Origin: Isoetes taiwanensis
Lineage: Eukaryota > Streptophyta > Lycopodiopsida > Isoetales > Isoetaceae
Assembly (NCBI GenBank): GCA_021234155.1
Contig: JAJEKV010000066.1
Coordinates: 1,981,320-2,045,319 of the forward strand
Direction of reading: 5' to 3'
DNA: 64,000 bases
The translations under genes were made by a program, and so were the position numbers. The stretch's first letter is position 1. Each line of letters begins with the position of its first letter. Below are positions 22,250-35,669 of the stretch, piece by piece. The notes beneath the pieces were generated by a model, which was given only the letters and a program-made list of their open reading frames with translations, made no database searches and had not been told where the DNA came from.

Positions 22250-24560
22250 CCGACTCAATAAGGGCATTCACTCCCCGATAATACGGCAGTAACCACCGCC
22301 ATTTAAGCACCCTAACCTTCTGGGGAAGTGAGCTCCATGTCCATCGCCCAAACCGAAATTTCATCGGTGAACCCTGAAGTCGCTAGAGACCACTTGCCCG
22401 AAGGGGCAGAGTGTCATGAATAGCCGACCCTGGTGAACAAGACCGACAAAATAAGAAGACACAACATCCTGATGTGAACCTTCCAAACTCAGACCACCAC
22501 ATCATCCTCAGGGACTATAGGTATGTATAGTTTACCCCGCCACTTCCCCAGATAGTTCTGGCCATCGCCTCTTCAAAGGAAGCCGGTGCCTTCAAAAGAA
22601 CTCCCCACCTAAGCTAGTCAATTCACCCCAATACCAATCCTCCAAGGTGAGCACGCCAGCCCGCCTAACTACACCAGCATGCACAATGACGCCTAAGGGC
22701 AAGCGCTAGGTAGAAGAACCCACAAGAAAGGAGAGAAGAGTAGATAAAGTGAGGCATATGGATCTAGCCGGAAGAGCACACGCTATGATCCCTAGCTCGC
22801 GAACAACACCTCTCGCGGAGTAGTGCTGGGGATGCATGTGGGAAAGGTCGAGACCATACAACAAAGGCCCGTGGCAAATCTACATGCACGACGGCTCTAA
22901 ACCAATAATAATAATGGCGAAGAGATCGCGAACAACAACACAAGACCAGAGAAGATGCTCCATCCTCGCAGAGCTTCCAAACAAACTTGAACACCTTTAC
23001 TATGCAAATACTAAATCCGTAATGGCTAAACCCCTATCCTCCCTGGGCGAGACACTTCCACCAAGCCACACTTTAACAACCGCTCTCATCATCCCCTTCC
23101 ACACAAAATTTCTCGAACAATCTTATCCAAAGCCCTCAGATCTTACCCTCAAGAGCTAACATCGCAGATGTTTCAGATAACATGAGTGCTACTAAAGTAA
23201 TCGACCGCAATAGCAGGATCCTAATTGACAACTTGCTACCCTTCCACCAATTGAGGTGTTTCTCAAGAACCCCCGCAGTAACTTCATCCCACACCTCCCC
23301 TTATATGGAAACATCCCTCCAAAAGGAATAACCAACACTAGTACACACATTACCCTCGGAAGCACCTTCCAAGGAATAATGAGCCAAACAAGGCTTTATA
23401 TGGACCACCGGCCCATAATGCGAGCATTTACCCATCTTAAGAATGCCCGAGGTCAAGGAGAAAGTATCCGGAAGAAACCCTCTTCACATTCCGCCTCGCC
23501 ACCTCAAGAAGAGGGAAAACGGGCTAACCGTTAATAACTGCTACCATCCCCGGTGATCCCAAGCCCATCCACCACTCGCCCCTTCAATCGCGTACCCAAA
23601 AATCAACCGGTACGCTACCGCCACAATCGTGACATAAAATCCGCATACTAAAGGGCACCCCCGACGACCGGCTTAAGGAGAAAAAGACGGAGGTTCACCG
23701 GCACACCATCATAAAGCCTCAGGTTGACCCATACCATGATCGTCAGAAGCGCGGACCTGCACCAACGCTTAACATCATGGCGGCATAAGAACTCCCAATC
23801 CGACACCATCATAAGCTTTGGCAAAGTCAAGTTTAAGATAGGCAATGCCTTGACTGTTTCTCCGCCCAATAAAAGTGCTCCTCATAGCCGCGCAACATTG
23901 GTCAAAATATTCCTCCCAGAACGAACCCGTGACCGCGACCTTACTTCTAATGGAAGAAAACACCACTTTCAACTTCTTCCGCCGTATTTTCGCAATAATC
24001 TTGTATACAGTTGACAACAAGGAGATAGGCCTCCAATCATTAATAGTAGGCCGCTTAACCCAGGGAATCAAGCGAAATGCATGCGATTCAAGATCCTATC
24101 CATTCGGTGGAAGGTCATAAAGAACTCAAGATACACTGGTACACGCATCACCCCACCCAATTCCCCACAAGTCCGGAAGAACTCCATATGGATGCCATCT
24201 AGCCTGTGACATTTATCCTTGGCCATGCACATACATGCCTCCGCTTAAATCCGCCTCGAGAGCCTCGCCCAAGCTCACGCCGCGTGAGGTAATAGATGGC
24301 TTAACGTACCAAAACAAGCTCCGCATTCTTGCTCATAGAAGAGTGCGCCGCGCCGAAAACCCCGGTGAAATGAGCATGCACATACCTCGCAGAAATCACC
24401 GGATCCTCCAAGTAAAGTCCCGCCATCATAAAGTGGACGCATAGATGCCGTGATATCGCCGGGCCGCCTAGCCGCCTGGAAGAACACCGACGAACTTGTG
24501 TCCCTTCAACCGCAGGTCATTTCACATCGTGCGTTCTCCCCGCGACTTTAACCGCCCAGA
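22250..24560 (-). mobile_element. Second LINE, heavily degraded (RT and zf-RVT recognisable)
   Basis: The minus strand encodes, in order: FFQAARRPGDITASMRPLYD (about 24480-24420), the inter-domain motif before LINE RT; NDWRPISLLSTVYKIIAKI (about 24040-23985) and AYLKLDFAKAYDG (about 23835-23800), both RT blocks; a YAD remnant near 23650; and MEHLLWSCVVVRDLF (about 22960-22915), the zf-RVT signature. Further C-terminal sequence fades out by about 22250. Order and strand fit ORF2 of a plant L1-type LINE related to but distinct from the one at 2-7.8 kb. Frames break every 100-300 bp. No endonuclease, poly(A) or target duplication was found, so the ends are uncertain. Confidence 0.8.
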
Positions 24561-24569
24561 GCAACAATA

Positions 24570-27500
24570 CGCGACACCGCGATAATCGGGTTGCGTCCGG
24601 ACTTCTCCTTAACTCCGATAAAGACTATGAACTCGCCGGGCCTCGGCTGCATATGCCGCTTACCAAAGAACCTTTTGGCAAACGCTTCACCTCGCCAACG
24701 CAGCCATACTCATAAATTTACATACCTTCACGTATGAAAAGGTATCGCCACAACTCCCGCAATCGGGCCGAACCGTGACGCCTGTAAACGGGTGTTCAAA
24801 CTAACACCGGCCCTGAGGGCTTCAGAAAACCGCATCCCACCGGATAAAACCCGGTGGGTAATGATCGTAAATGGAGGTAGATTGTATCGTTATTCCAGCG
24901 TGCGGGTGTACACCATCCAAAGGCGCATGGGGAAGCACCTCCTTCCGTAAAACCTCACAAAACCGATTCGATGTTCTTTCGCTTCATCACGTGAACTTTG
25001 TATAAACTTTCCATACATAGTATGTATTCTCATGTAATATCCATTTGGAATAATCTCAATCACCGCGAGGGAAGATGTAATTACATACCGCCAACCGTTG
25101 CCGCCCTCGCTATACTTCTCTCCTTCTAAATTTCAATTCATATCCCATGGCCAATTTGGTCTTTGTGGATGTTAAAAATCTATCTATTCTCATGGGCAAA
25201 CTGAGAACATATGCACCAATCAAAAGCAAATTTCACGCTTTTTATATTCCAAATATTAGCAAAGCTGCAGATACACCCCATGTCTAGCCATATAAAACGA
25301 ATTTGGATCTCCTCCTTAAAGCAAACTTCCAAATGCTAAGATTACCAAAGTCATTTCTAATTTTTACCATCCACATAATTTAACTTGACCATCTATTCCT
25401 TTGATTGAATGATACTAATGATTGATCATTCAAAACCTTTTATCTTTGAGATAAATAACCCAATTTACTTTGGAGTTAATCAAGTTGCATGTCAATGCAA
25501 ATTTTGTATTTGGTGTTTGCAGTAATATCTCATAACAAGATGTCAGTATTCTAGAATGACCTTCCTTAGTTCCTCCATTCTACACTTCCCAAATCAATAT
25601 AGCATTCCTTCTCTATAATTACTCTTAATCCATCTTAGGCAGCAATTGCCACTTCAACCAATTTTCTTCACTGCTTTATGTTGCTATTCCAATCCAATGC
25701 CATCCCTTTCCAAGCTTCATTTGCCCAGCTAGCTGGGTAGACATATAAGCCACACTAAATTTGTCTACTACCTATCTCAATAAATAGCTCCAGTGCATTG
25801 ACCCTACCGTCAATTAATTTAAATTAATAATCAACCATGTTCAAATGTTATATTTATGTACTATGCATTAGTGCACATCCAATGCAACAATATAAGCTAA
25901 GAATTTTGCGCGTTCAACCTAGAGTGTCAAACATAATAGAACTGCATCCTTGATCTATAGAATGCTAAGCCCACCATGAAAATAGAGATACTCAGCTCAG
26001 ACTAGACATATAATTACATGAAACCTTTTGGGTGGCTAGTCAAAAAGTAACAAGTAAAATACATAGACCAATCCTCCAATCTGTGTATCTTATATAATTC
26101 ACATGATTTAATACAAGAGAGGCAAAGGGGTTACAAATATCGGCCATCAAAGGAGCATATTTCATATGTGAGTTATCAAATACTTTAAGTCATAATTTTA
26201 ATCTGCATAAGTACTATTTGAATATTTTCATACATCTATTGCAATCACACTGGTCAAACCTTTCAAAGAACCTTTGCTATGAACAAGGCCACTTCCTCGA
26301 TAATCCCTTTCACATTCCACTGAGCACCAATTTTCCATATCTTCGACATATTTTATTGTTTTAACCCTTTTAGCTATGTTAATAATTTTAATCAAATTCG
26401 TATTACCAAAACAGATTCATCATAATGATGGTCACTATCCCAGAAGAAAATGTCCAACCCTGAATGTCTTGCCTGCTGGAAACTGAAGTCTGTCCAACAA
26501 CAAACCTTCCCAAAGAAACATGATAACCCACGCCCAGACCCTTCTCGAGTTCAATGATGCCCACCAAGTCTGCCCAGCATATATTCCACACCAATGGCAT
26601 CCTCTGAGTCCTGGCTTCAAATACTCCACGGGAAACTAGCTTTAGATGGGCCAATTACTTTTTGATTGCAAAAGAGCCCGCCCCAAGGGCTCCACCGAGC
26701 AAACCGGGAGAAGCTCAAGCCGGGCCGATGTTGGCCGGCCGGTTTCTCTGGCCATTGCACTCACAAAGCTGATATATATAATGTGGGATAAGGGTTCCGT
26801 ATTCCCTACCATTAAAAGTCGCTTTATATAATAAATAAACCTTACTGGCCATTTGGACATCCGCTTTTTAAAGTAGTAAATTTCTTGGGGCTATACTTTA
26901 TAAAACCCGCCTAACTAGTGACACAAGTTTAAGTGTTGGCCTCCCCTTTGCAAACTACAGTCTAGATGTACCTTGCTAGTCGTATAATTGTTGGGGACCT
27001 GCCAAGCAATGTAGTAAAAGTCTTGTTTCATAACTGCTTTGATATCTAGAACTTCATAATCGCCAACCATGAGACTATGTTTGTTCTTGGAATCTTTAGT
27101 CGTGATGGTTATGGGTTAAGGTGATTACATGGAAGTCGTGGACTTTATAGGTTAAGGGAGTTCAGATTTTATTTTAAGATTTTGCCATAGCGATGCCGTC
27201 ACTTGGTTATGGGAGGTCATGATATAAGTTCTATGTATCAAGGTTATTTTAAGGTTGTTTGAAAGTAGGATGTGCTGGATTGTGCTCTGCATATCTCGAT
27301 GGACCACTTTGCAAGGTTGTGGGTGAGATTTTATCTTGTTAAGGTTCTTGGTGATGATGTTGCATCTTTGTACTGAACGCCTCCATCTTCAAGGGATGGG
27401 CTGGGCCAGACTCCTCAAGATCCGCGGGCCGAGGGGAGGGCTAGGGACTGATGAGGCCAAGAGGAGACCCCCGCTAGGCTAAGGCCTCAGAGGCCAAGTG

Positions 27501-27600
27501 GATTGAATGTCTCCTGGGGTCACAATCTGCTGAAAAGTTGGACCGATCAAAGATCTTAGACATGTAGTTATGCATTTAGACTTGAGATTGTTTGAGATTA
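24570..27600. other. Repeat-derived intergenic DNA, no gene recognised
   Basis: CG-rich to about 25,100, then AT-rich. The segment at 25137-25185 is shared with 56998-57045 (separate entry). Open frames near 26403-26860 lie in a GC-rich patch (accgggagaagctcaagccg) without a recognisable domain. Confidence 0.45.
25137..25185 (+). repeat. Dispersed repeat, copy shared with 56998-57045
   Basis: Both copies contain cccatggcc, ttggtctttgtgga, gttaaaaat and ctat in the same order with small indels. They probably mark an unidentified repeat family present at least twice in the window. Confidence 0.65.
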
Positions 27601-28250
27601 GTCATCTAACTTTTGCAGAAACATGGAGCGCAGGTGTTTCTCTTATCGCATAACGTAATATAGATTAATCTTTCATAATTGACATAGTTTTGGTTCCCTT
27701 ACCCTAGTGTTCCCCACTTAGCCCATGTGACCAACCCCATCTTGCTTGCCGTGATCTTGCTAAAGATGGCACGGCCCCGATGAGCTGTAAGCATCATCAC
27801 GCTATGCTTAGGATTCATTCCAAGTGGTGGTTTCGAAACCGGGATGAGCTGTAGAAGTTGGTGTCAAGCACCTAGGGATCTATGAGCTTCGATTGACCTT
27901 CAGCAGCATTTATTATGAGCAAAGGCAACCGGTTGACCCTTGACTCCGAGAGTCGAGATGAGTCTTCGTGAGAGCCCTGGTCTCGGGTTCTCTCACCACC
28001 TCGATGGAGGGATCTCGCGATCTTGCTATGTTTTGTTGTACGTGACGCTCCAGTTATCTTTTGACATGCTATTAGGCATATCTTTTGTATAAGTCGTGAG
28101 ACTACTGCAGCGCGGTATCATATGGGGTGATGAGATCTTTGTAATGTGTGCACCTGCGATTACCACGATCTAATGAATATGATATGGAGATTTGGTAGTC
28201 CTTCATTGAATTTGTATTTCGTTACTTATAGTTAGGTTATCTTGTTTTAA
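27600..28250 (+). other. LTR-like non-coding segment (tentative)
   Basis: The text shows LTR-like texture: short inverted repeats (gtttcgaaac), a run ending ctaatgaatatgatatggag near 28190 that resembles a polyadenylation region, and no open frames. No paired LTR was found, so this is only a suggestion. Confidence 0.25.
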
Positions 28251-28514
28251 GTGTAGTTATGTTGTAATGCTGCAGGCTCATGCAAGAGGGGATGCCCCAT
28301 TTTACATCTTGCAATTTACTCCGAAAAAGGACAATATATTCCACGCCAAACCATTCTACTTTATAAGAGAATTCCCCGATTCTTATCCCATGATTCCCAC
28401 ATCCCCGGAAGGTGTCGAACCTTCGCCTCGGAGCAATACCGTGAGGTAGTAATAACCCTCCAGCATAATCAATCGCATTTTGGCGCTTATGACGTTAACA
28501 ACCGGCCGTTAGAA

Positions 28515-29050
28515 TCAAAATTTTGGGCATCTCAAAAATTCGATTTGTATTCACATCAAACCACGAGTAATACGCCGTATCGGGGCACGCTCCACGAGGC
28601 TATATACATGAAAGCCATGCATACGTGATAACAAGATGACAACACAAGATAACTAAATGCACATGTATGTTCGCCAACTATCAAACAAACAGACAAGCTC
28701 TTATGTGTTAAGAACATGCATAAGAGTTATCCAAGAGTGTCAACATGAAGCAACGATCGACGGATCAAGTGAACACACATATGGAATCCACCTCACACGC
28801 ATTCATAGCATTCGCAGCGCATTAATACCCCTCGCCATATCTGGGGACAAGACGTCGTCAGAACCCCGACGTTGGTGGATCCAATATCGTGGAGAACTGC
28901 TAGCATTATAAGGACGCGAAGCTACTCGAATTTGGTTCCGCGATGCCAATGTCCCATACCACAAGTTTTACCCTCACAAGCACTCCATTATCGCTCTTAT
29001 TTAGACAAAGCCACGCCATCTAATATCATGCCATGCATAAAACTCCTCGA
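28515..29050. repeat. LTR-like repeat, copy A (matches 61725-62265)
   Basis: The two segments share attcgatttgta/ttcgatttgta, acgaggctatata, gtgataacaagatgacaaca, cacatgtatgt, gagttatc, cacacatatggaatccac and ggatcca in the same order, with perhaps 20-25 percent divergence. In copy B this sequence borders a tRNA-Met-type primer-binding site and a gypsy gag gene, so both are most likely LTRs of one Ty3/gypsy family. Copy A has no recognisable internal region beside it and may be a solo or truncated LTR. Confidence 0.7.
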
Positions 29051-30800
29051 GTAGTGAATTCTACCGTGTTTCACCCGCAAGATCACTAAGATATCAGAAT
29101 AATGGAGCATCATCGCCCACGATGGATACACTTACTTTCAATCGGCCCGTCAAGAGGCGCTGAATATTGTCCCATATCATTAGCATAGCAGCCTATAGTC
29201 GAAGTAATCACCGGTTCATCTCTACCGTGTTTCACAAGGAGGATTCAAAGAAGGTAATCATAGAAGCTGCGACCTCTCTTTAGATGATCAACCCACCACA
29301 AATAGCGTAACCCTTTAATTTATCCAAAGCATTCTTAAAGGTTTATCAAGAACACGATGCCACCACTATGGTCTTCTTATCTCATCCGTTAGGGGATCGC
29401 GATTTTCCTCGTGATTCGCTTCTTCACTTTCATCGGCGCCAGCAGTTTCGTGTTATGTTCTATGCCTCCTCCCTCCCTCCCTAAGTATTTTGTTTATATA
29501 TATGTTGTTCGCTGCACGCCGCTTAATCACCGCTTTCTCGAGGTTTTGTTCTTCTCTCATTGTGTTTTGTGGTCTTATGCGTACATGCCAAGGTAATTCA
29601 TCGCTGGTTTCTTTTTGGAGCCGCGGGTTTTGGGAAGTTTAGTTGTTCTGGCTGCTGTCTATGCCTCAGCTTCTTGTGGCTTATCGCTAGGGTTTTTCCC
29701 CTCGAAAACCCGAAAGGCGGGCTTTTAATCCCGGCGATAAGCCCCAGGCAGGTACACTAGCCAAACATCTATGATATATTTTTGTATTTTGGGGTCCAGG
29801 TGTTGCGACTGGATATTCTTCGTATTTTGTTTTGGCAGCTTGCGATAGCAGCTACCCACTCTCTACCATTGTAATTACACCGTTGGGATGAATAGAAAAG
29901 CCCCATCCACGCGTTGTTGTGGTCATGAGTCGCAGCTCGAGAATAGCAGCCCATAGATCTTCTACTTTCTTTTTATATCTTCTATGACCTCTTTCCTCAT
30001 AAGATATGATTCCATAGATGTTTTAAATGTCATTTCTTTGCATAACCCGATCATGAACTTGATTAATAAAATGAGAGAGGCTTGTCAAATTTGTTTTCCT
30101 TTCCATGCAGTTAAGATATTCTAGGATCATCGAAGGAATGCTGTGAATCTACAACATTTAAAACCCTAAACCCAATAATTTTATCAAGCTTTTATGCCAC
30201 ATTTCTCAACTTTTATGATGTAATGCTAGAATGAGAGAGAGAGCATCAATTTTGAAATGAACAACCGAAGATTCAAGGGAATACCATTGTAAATGGCCAT
30301 TTTCCTCGCCTCCTCGAGGTGAGAGGTATCCCGTTCTCTTTAGTCTCTCATCCACCCACATCCCATCAATTTCCTATGATTTTGCACCGTATGAAAGAAA
30401 CCGAGTGGGTCGGATTAAGAGGATAATGCCTCATGGTCGATCCGCGTAAAGGTTATCCCGTAAGGGCACTTCATGGAGTAATGGGTCCATATCAAAAGAC
30501 GAGGGAAGCGATTATCAAAGAGAATGGTGTCTCCGCAGATTTTCTTGGAGTACGAAATTGAGGATAGAAGATCGCTCCCCGAGCCTAAGATCACGCGGAA
30601 GGAATGCTAAATGCTTAGGGTTTTTCGACAAATTAGAGACCATTGCAAAGTCTCGGTTAACCAACAAAAAGTGCATGCAAAAATTGAACAAAAGAAAGGG
30701 GAAAATGAGAATGGAAAAAAATACCTTTAGTTAGAACCTAAAATTAACCAAGAGAGATCTGACAGCCATTCCATTGGACCGGGATCAATTGTAAAGGTCA
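29050..30800. other. Repeat-derived intergenic DNA with one stem-loop
   Basis: No gene recognised. The phrase taccgtgtttcac occurs at about 29063 and 29224. A C/T-rich patch (tcctccctccctccc) lies at about 29466. Confidence 0.45.
29678..29743. repeat. 10-bp perfect inverted repeat with nested pairing
   Basis: ggcttatcgc (29678-29687) pairs with gcgataagcc (29734-29743). Inside the loop gggttttt and gaaaaccc also nearly pair, giving a nested stem. Such structures sit near LTR or LINE 3' ends in plants; the host element was not identified. Confidence 0.7.
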
Positions 30801-30833
30801 TTCAATCTCGTAATTTTAGGGAAATCCCAACGA

Positions 30834-31025
30834 GTGTGGTGGCGGGGGTGGTGGTCGGGAGTGCGGGTGGGTGGGGGGCTGGTGGAGTGGTGTGTGGTGG
30901 TGGGGGTGGTGGTGGTGGTGTCCTCTGTGAGGCGGTGTGTGGTGGCATGATGTGGTGTGGTGGACCATGGTGTGCGTGGTGGTGGTGGTGGTGGTGGAGT
31001 GTGGTGGGAGGGGTGTGGTGTGGTG
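30834..31025 (+). repeat. GGT/GTG-rich low-complexity tract
   Basis: About 190 bp of almost pure G and T on the plus strand (ggtggtggtggtggt and gtgtggtg variants). The minus strand reads as a Thr/His/Pro-rich frame that is only a by-product of the repeat. Many runs of GG and GGG separated by short T spacers give the plus strand G-quadruplex potential. Confidence 0.9.
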
Positions 31026-31029
31026 GACA

Positions 31030-34000
31030 AGGTCACAAAACATATCACCAAACAATCAAGTAACCGCTTTACTGACCAAAAGGGGTACAAGGCTTCTAAA
31101 ATCTAAATCTTTTTTTTCAACTTTTTTCTTTTGGAGGTAAGGTGTTTTGTATTCATAATTATAATCTCATAATATAACATAAAGTATACTATCGTTAGTA
31201 TACTATTCAAAGATAGTGTCATTACACATTCCTTATGATAGGAAAAACGTTCAAAAAATGGAACAAAATATATAGATATGTTTCTCCCGTTACATAGTTC
31301 ATCTTTATGTAAATCAGATACCACTCATGATCACCAAATTCTCGTTTCCTCGTGATTTCACTGCATCAATCATAAATCGGGAATCGAAAGTTTTAACGTA
31401 AATCGAGGATTGCCGATTTCTACGCTCTTCGATTGGGCATCACAACGCGTGAACCAAAGCATCTATTAGAAATTGTCGCGGTGATTGCATGCATTCATGA
31501 GAGAACCATTTAGATGTAATCGCGACATCCATAAATAAGGCAGTTTAAATATTTGGAAGGAACATGATGCAAGACATACAAGGGAAGGCATACAACTTAC
31601 TTCCATATCTCTAACAAAGACAAGAGCTTCAATATTTGTGCATAAATCCCATCACATACAAACCCACATGATATTAAATCGGCCGCTGTGGCACCTCTAC
31701 TGTTGAACTGACAACATTATTTCTCTTCATGAAATCGACGTTTTAGATACTTGATCGACGGTAGGGTTAATCGCTATGTGTGCAAAATTTAAGCATATCA
31801 CAAAATTTAATGACCGAAATAGCGAAGAAAGCAAAGCAACAACTTAAAGTATTATACATACCCTTTGATTAAGCTGTCACGATAAATCTGTAAGAGGATT
31901 CAAGGCGTGAATTGCCGTGCGTAGGATCTTGAACGCATGGTGCGAGCGAAAACAGCCAAAGACAAAATGGTCATTCTCAAGGATAGTGCAAGGATATAGA
32001 TGGTGATGAAGGCTACCAATCCTCTTCATCCCCATTTCACTCTATTTCAATGATGGTGGTGATCCTTCACCGATCTAACCTTTTCTTTTTACAAGGCAGC
32101 CAAACCTTAGCGAAGTTAAAGCGTGATAAAAAGATTTTTGTTTCTTCAACCGAAGGTACGTCTCATGCAAGTTTCGGATTTATATTAAGGTTAACATTGT
32201 AGACGAACAGCAACAAATACGTACTTCTAAGCATAAACTGTGTTATTATCTCGCCATAAAGATCCACTACGCTACTCATTTTAGAGTTAGTTGCATTACA
32301 AATTGCTAATGTGATGCAACCACTTTCATCAAATTTACGCCTTTGAATGCATGGAAATGGCTGAATTCCATGGGTTTATCCTTGTCATCATTTCGCTGTC
32401 GATCCAAGATGCTAGTATCATATTAACAAATGATCCATGACAATAAAGCATAAATTGATACCTTCCAATCTCTCGCTTTCCAAAGTTGGTTTAGACTCGC
32501 GAAAACGAAAAATCTTAATAAGCGCCTAAGCATAACTGCGCAACAAGCTAGCAATTACCATTTTGCAATGATGTCCTCGCTCGGGTTTGCACTTCTTTTT
32601 CCCGATGTTTCGCATCGCCTTGACCATAAATTTAGTAGTAGCCTTTACCGCGAATCTCAAGGCTTCTTCAACATCATCTGGGACGATTGAATCGCCGCAA
32701 GTCTTCAAGTAAAGAAAGTGCTTCATTCTAATGTTTTGAAAGCAAGCACAAAGAAACACCCACCCGCCAAAGAACAAGATTTTTCCCTCAACTTGAACTT
32801 CAACAACGCCAAAGATCGGTTTCAAATGGCCACCAACATCTTCTTAATTTTATCTCAGAACACGCCAACGTGAAGTTTCAAAATACAAAAAAAAAAAAAA
32901 AAAAAGAAAACCCTCAAAAGGAGAGAGAGAGAGAATTACTTTCTGGCTTTCTCAAATTTTGTTGCCGCAATAATAGCCGGCTCATCAAAATCGGATTCCT
33001 TTGAAAACAACCCCACCGCAAAATACATTGAACATTAGTGAACTCTAACTACAACATACATGCAACCTAATGAACAATCGGGACAATTAGAATGCAATCA
33101 TCTCTACCTTCCACAATTTCTGAAGTTTTATCCAAGTACCCCCTCGTCTCCTGGCAACTCGCGACCGATTAGTTTATGAGTTGTTGCAATTAAAGGTGAT
33201 GTAGATGTGGGATGGATTGACATCGATAGCAAGAAAGATCTTTGTGCTGTGTTCGCAGAGAATTGGGATGTCCGAGAATGGTAATGCAACCCCTTCCCAA
33301 CAACATCCTTCTTTCACCTACAACATATGATTTTGCTATATTCTAACTTAAGCATAGTACCTAAACATGAATTGTTTAGCTTTAATTGCTAGCTTTTACT
33401 TCTTGCTTTCTTTGATACTACCCATATCCGCGATTGACACAATTGGGATCATAAGCAAATAAGAAATGTAAACATTTTGATTCAGAATCAAGGAGATAGA
33501 GTAGGATAGAAGCAAATCTGTTAAAACAATCGTGATGCAAAACAGAACAAATGTTAATTACATGCAAGTAGCTTTTACTGCGCAAACTTTCTCGCTAATA
33601 ATATAACGACAAAAATAGGAGCACATTAGTGCATAGAAGCATCGAATGTAAAGGAAAACCAAATACTAAATTCAAAATGCATTTCGTAATGATATGTAAA
33701 ATGTAAAGAACAAAAATATTTTATCAATACACCCTATCAAATACATCATTCAAGATTAATGTAAAGGAAAGTCAAATACTAAATTCATATGCATTGACAC
33801 ATAAATGCAAAGTACCATATGCACACAATCATTAATACACCCCTCGGTGAAAGGAACTCCAAAAAGCACTTTGTGGCACATGTAAATGAAGAATCGTATA
33901 AAATACATTTTCTCTTTACAATAAAGACAAAACCACGCCAAATCAAATGCTAATACGCTTATGTACATGATGGAAACTAACTACATCTAAGTACACCCAA

Positions 34001-35000
34001 ACTAATTATGTAATGAAATAGAAATAGATGTAACTCTTCAAGGATTCCATAGTTAGCCGCTAGGTCCTCTGGGACCATGAACAATCATACACATGTATTC
34101 GGCCGGGTTGAAACCCCGAATACATTGTACTGCATTAATATGTAAGGACCACAAAGATATTATTACCATGGTCGAAAGGCCATAATCATTGCAAAATTGC
34201 CGTAGCATTAATATGTGAGGATGAAGGCCCGGCTCACGGCCAAGGAAAAGGGGAGCTGGCTGCAGCTCACTGGTCCGGATATTTCCAAATTAGTCATCTC
34301 CTTTATCTCTATTCCTCACAGCTTGAATTAACTCATATCCTTGCTGATTTTTTCAATGGCGTTTCTAATTCTTGCAAATCACCCTTTAAACAATCAATGG
34401 AATCATTAGAGCATCTAAGTCAAAGAATATAACTGATTTCTTCCTCAAATGGGATGCCAAAGCCATTTGCACATCGGGCCTATTTCCCGCTTGCTTTTGT
34501 AAACCCCAGCTTTATACGCCGAATCGCCACATATTTTTGCATCTTTATTCTCAAGACAAGTCTTGTCAAGAAGCCTATCAATTTCTCATGCTCCAACAAA
34601 TTCAATTTCCATTGTTTTCCTTTTCTTTTAAAGTCTCAGATTTCATCAAGCATGGAGCGTAAATTCATCGCTCTTCTTTCCCTCCAATCTTCATCATTTC
34701 CAACCGCCCCACTCCTGCACCCCGGAGGCATGTACATTTAATCCTATAGGCCGAGAGCAGATTCGACCATCTTCTGTGTCGGTAATCCAATTACATTGCC
34801 ATTATATTACTTAGCCAGCTATTCTAACCCGATGCCGAAGTCTACATACAACCAACATATTGCAACACACGCCTTCACTTTCTTACTTGGAATAATTTTT
34901 ATCAGAAGCTAATTCTCGCCGTGTCGATTCTTTTTGAGGCCTTTTGAATGAAGACTGTACTTTGCGCCGCAAATCATCCCAATCAATGCTTACTCCTCTT
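31030..35000. other. Decayed repeat-like DNA, no gene recognised
   Basis: Short frames only. A minus-strand frame at 32825-32526 (99 residues, with DDVEEALRFAVKATTKFMV) is the longest compositionally normal one, but I recognise no family. Around 34068-34131 are small inverted repeats (ggtcc/ggacc, gtattcgg/ccgaatac). Confidence 0.45.
32888..32936. repeat. Poly(A) run followed by (GA)n
   Basis: About 20 A followed within 20 bp by ggagagagagagag. It may be the tail of a retroelement inserted on the plus strand, but no body was recognised upstream. Confidence 0.7.
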
Positions 35001-35669
35001 TGTAAATGAAGTACATATACCGCAAAATACAATGGAATGTGGGATGATTATCCTTCCTACAAAAAAACGCGGTTTCATATTAATGCACCGCCATCCAAAT
35101 AGGCTTTAATCTCGTGACTTGATAACCCCTAACAAAGAGGGCTGGGGCTTCAACCCAAACATCCTCGCGACTATTTGCACTAGCCCCGAAACATGCTATC
35201 AAAATTGTAGCCCTAAGTCAGCCTGATGCTTACCTTTGTCAAACTCTAAGCGCTAGTTGGTCTCCTCGACCAAGAAGACCCACTCTTTGAGTTTTCTGCC
35301 AGCTCTAGTGGGAGAGACTTTGCATGGGCTTTGCTGTGTTTGTTGGGCGAGGAGATTTCCTTGAGATGTCTTTGTTCCAAGTCGCTTTCGCCATGTTCGC
35401 TTCCCCGGCACTTCAAAATTTCCTCGAAAATGCAAGCTTTGGCTATGGAGGTCCCGACCGGCTTATGGAGGTTCGAATATGGATGTCGCTTTCTGGCCAT
35501 GGAGGTTCGAGCGAGGGTAGTTGAAACAGAGCCGGAGGAGAGTTCAAAATTATTTGTCTCTATTACCATCTGGTCTCCCAAGAATAATTTCTCGGGAGGG
35601 GTGATCACATTTTGAATTTGTAAAATGTAAAATACCGGGCACTTTTTGCCCTGTCTTCATGCTTCAACA

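Noticed and set aside
22836-24444. Plus-strand frames of up to 107 residues
   Set aside because: They overlap the minus-strand LINE RT and zf-RVT motifs and are antisense shadows.
28395-28425. tRNA gene: the minus strand shows a perfect T-arm-like gaaggttcgacaccttc
   Set aside because: No D arm, anticodon arm or pairing acceptor stem could be built around it, so it is at most a fragment or chance.
30785-31090. Thr/His/Pro-rich protein on the minus strand
   Set aside because: It is only the antisense reading of the GGT-rich tract; no start context, no neighbours and no domain.
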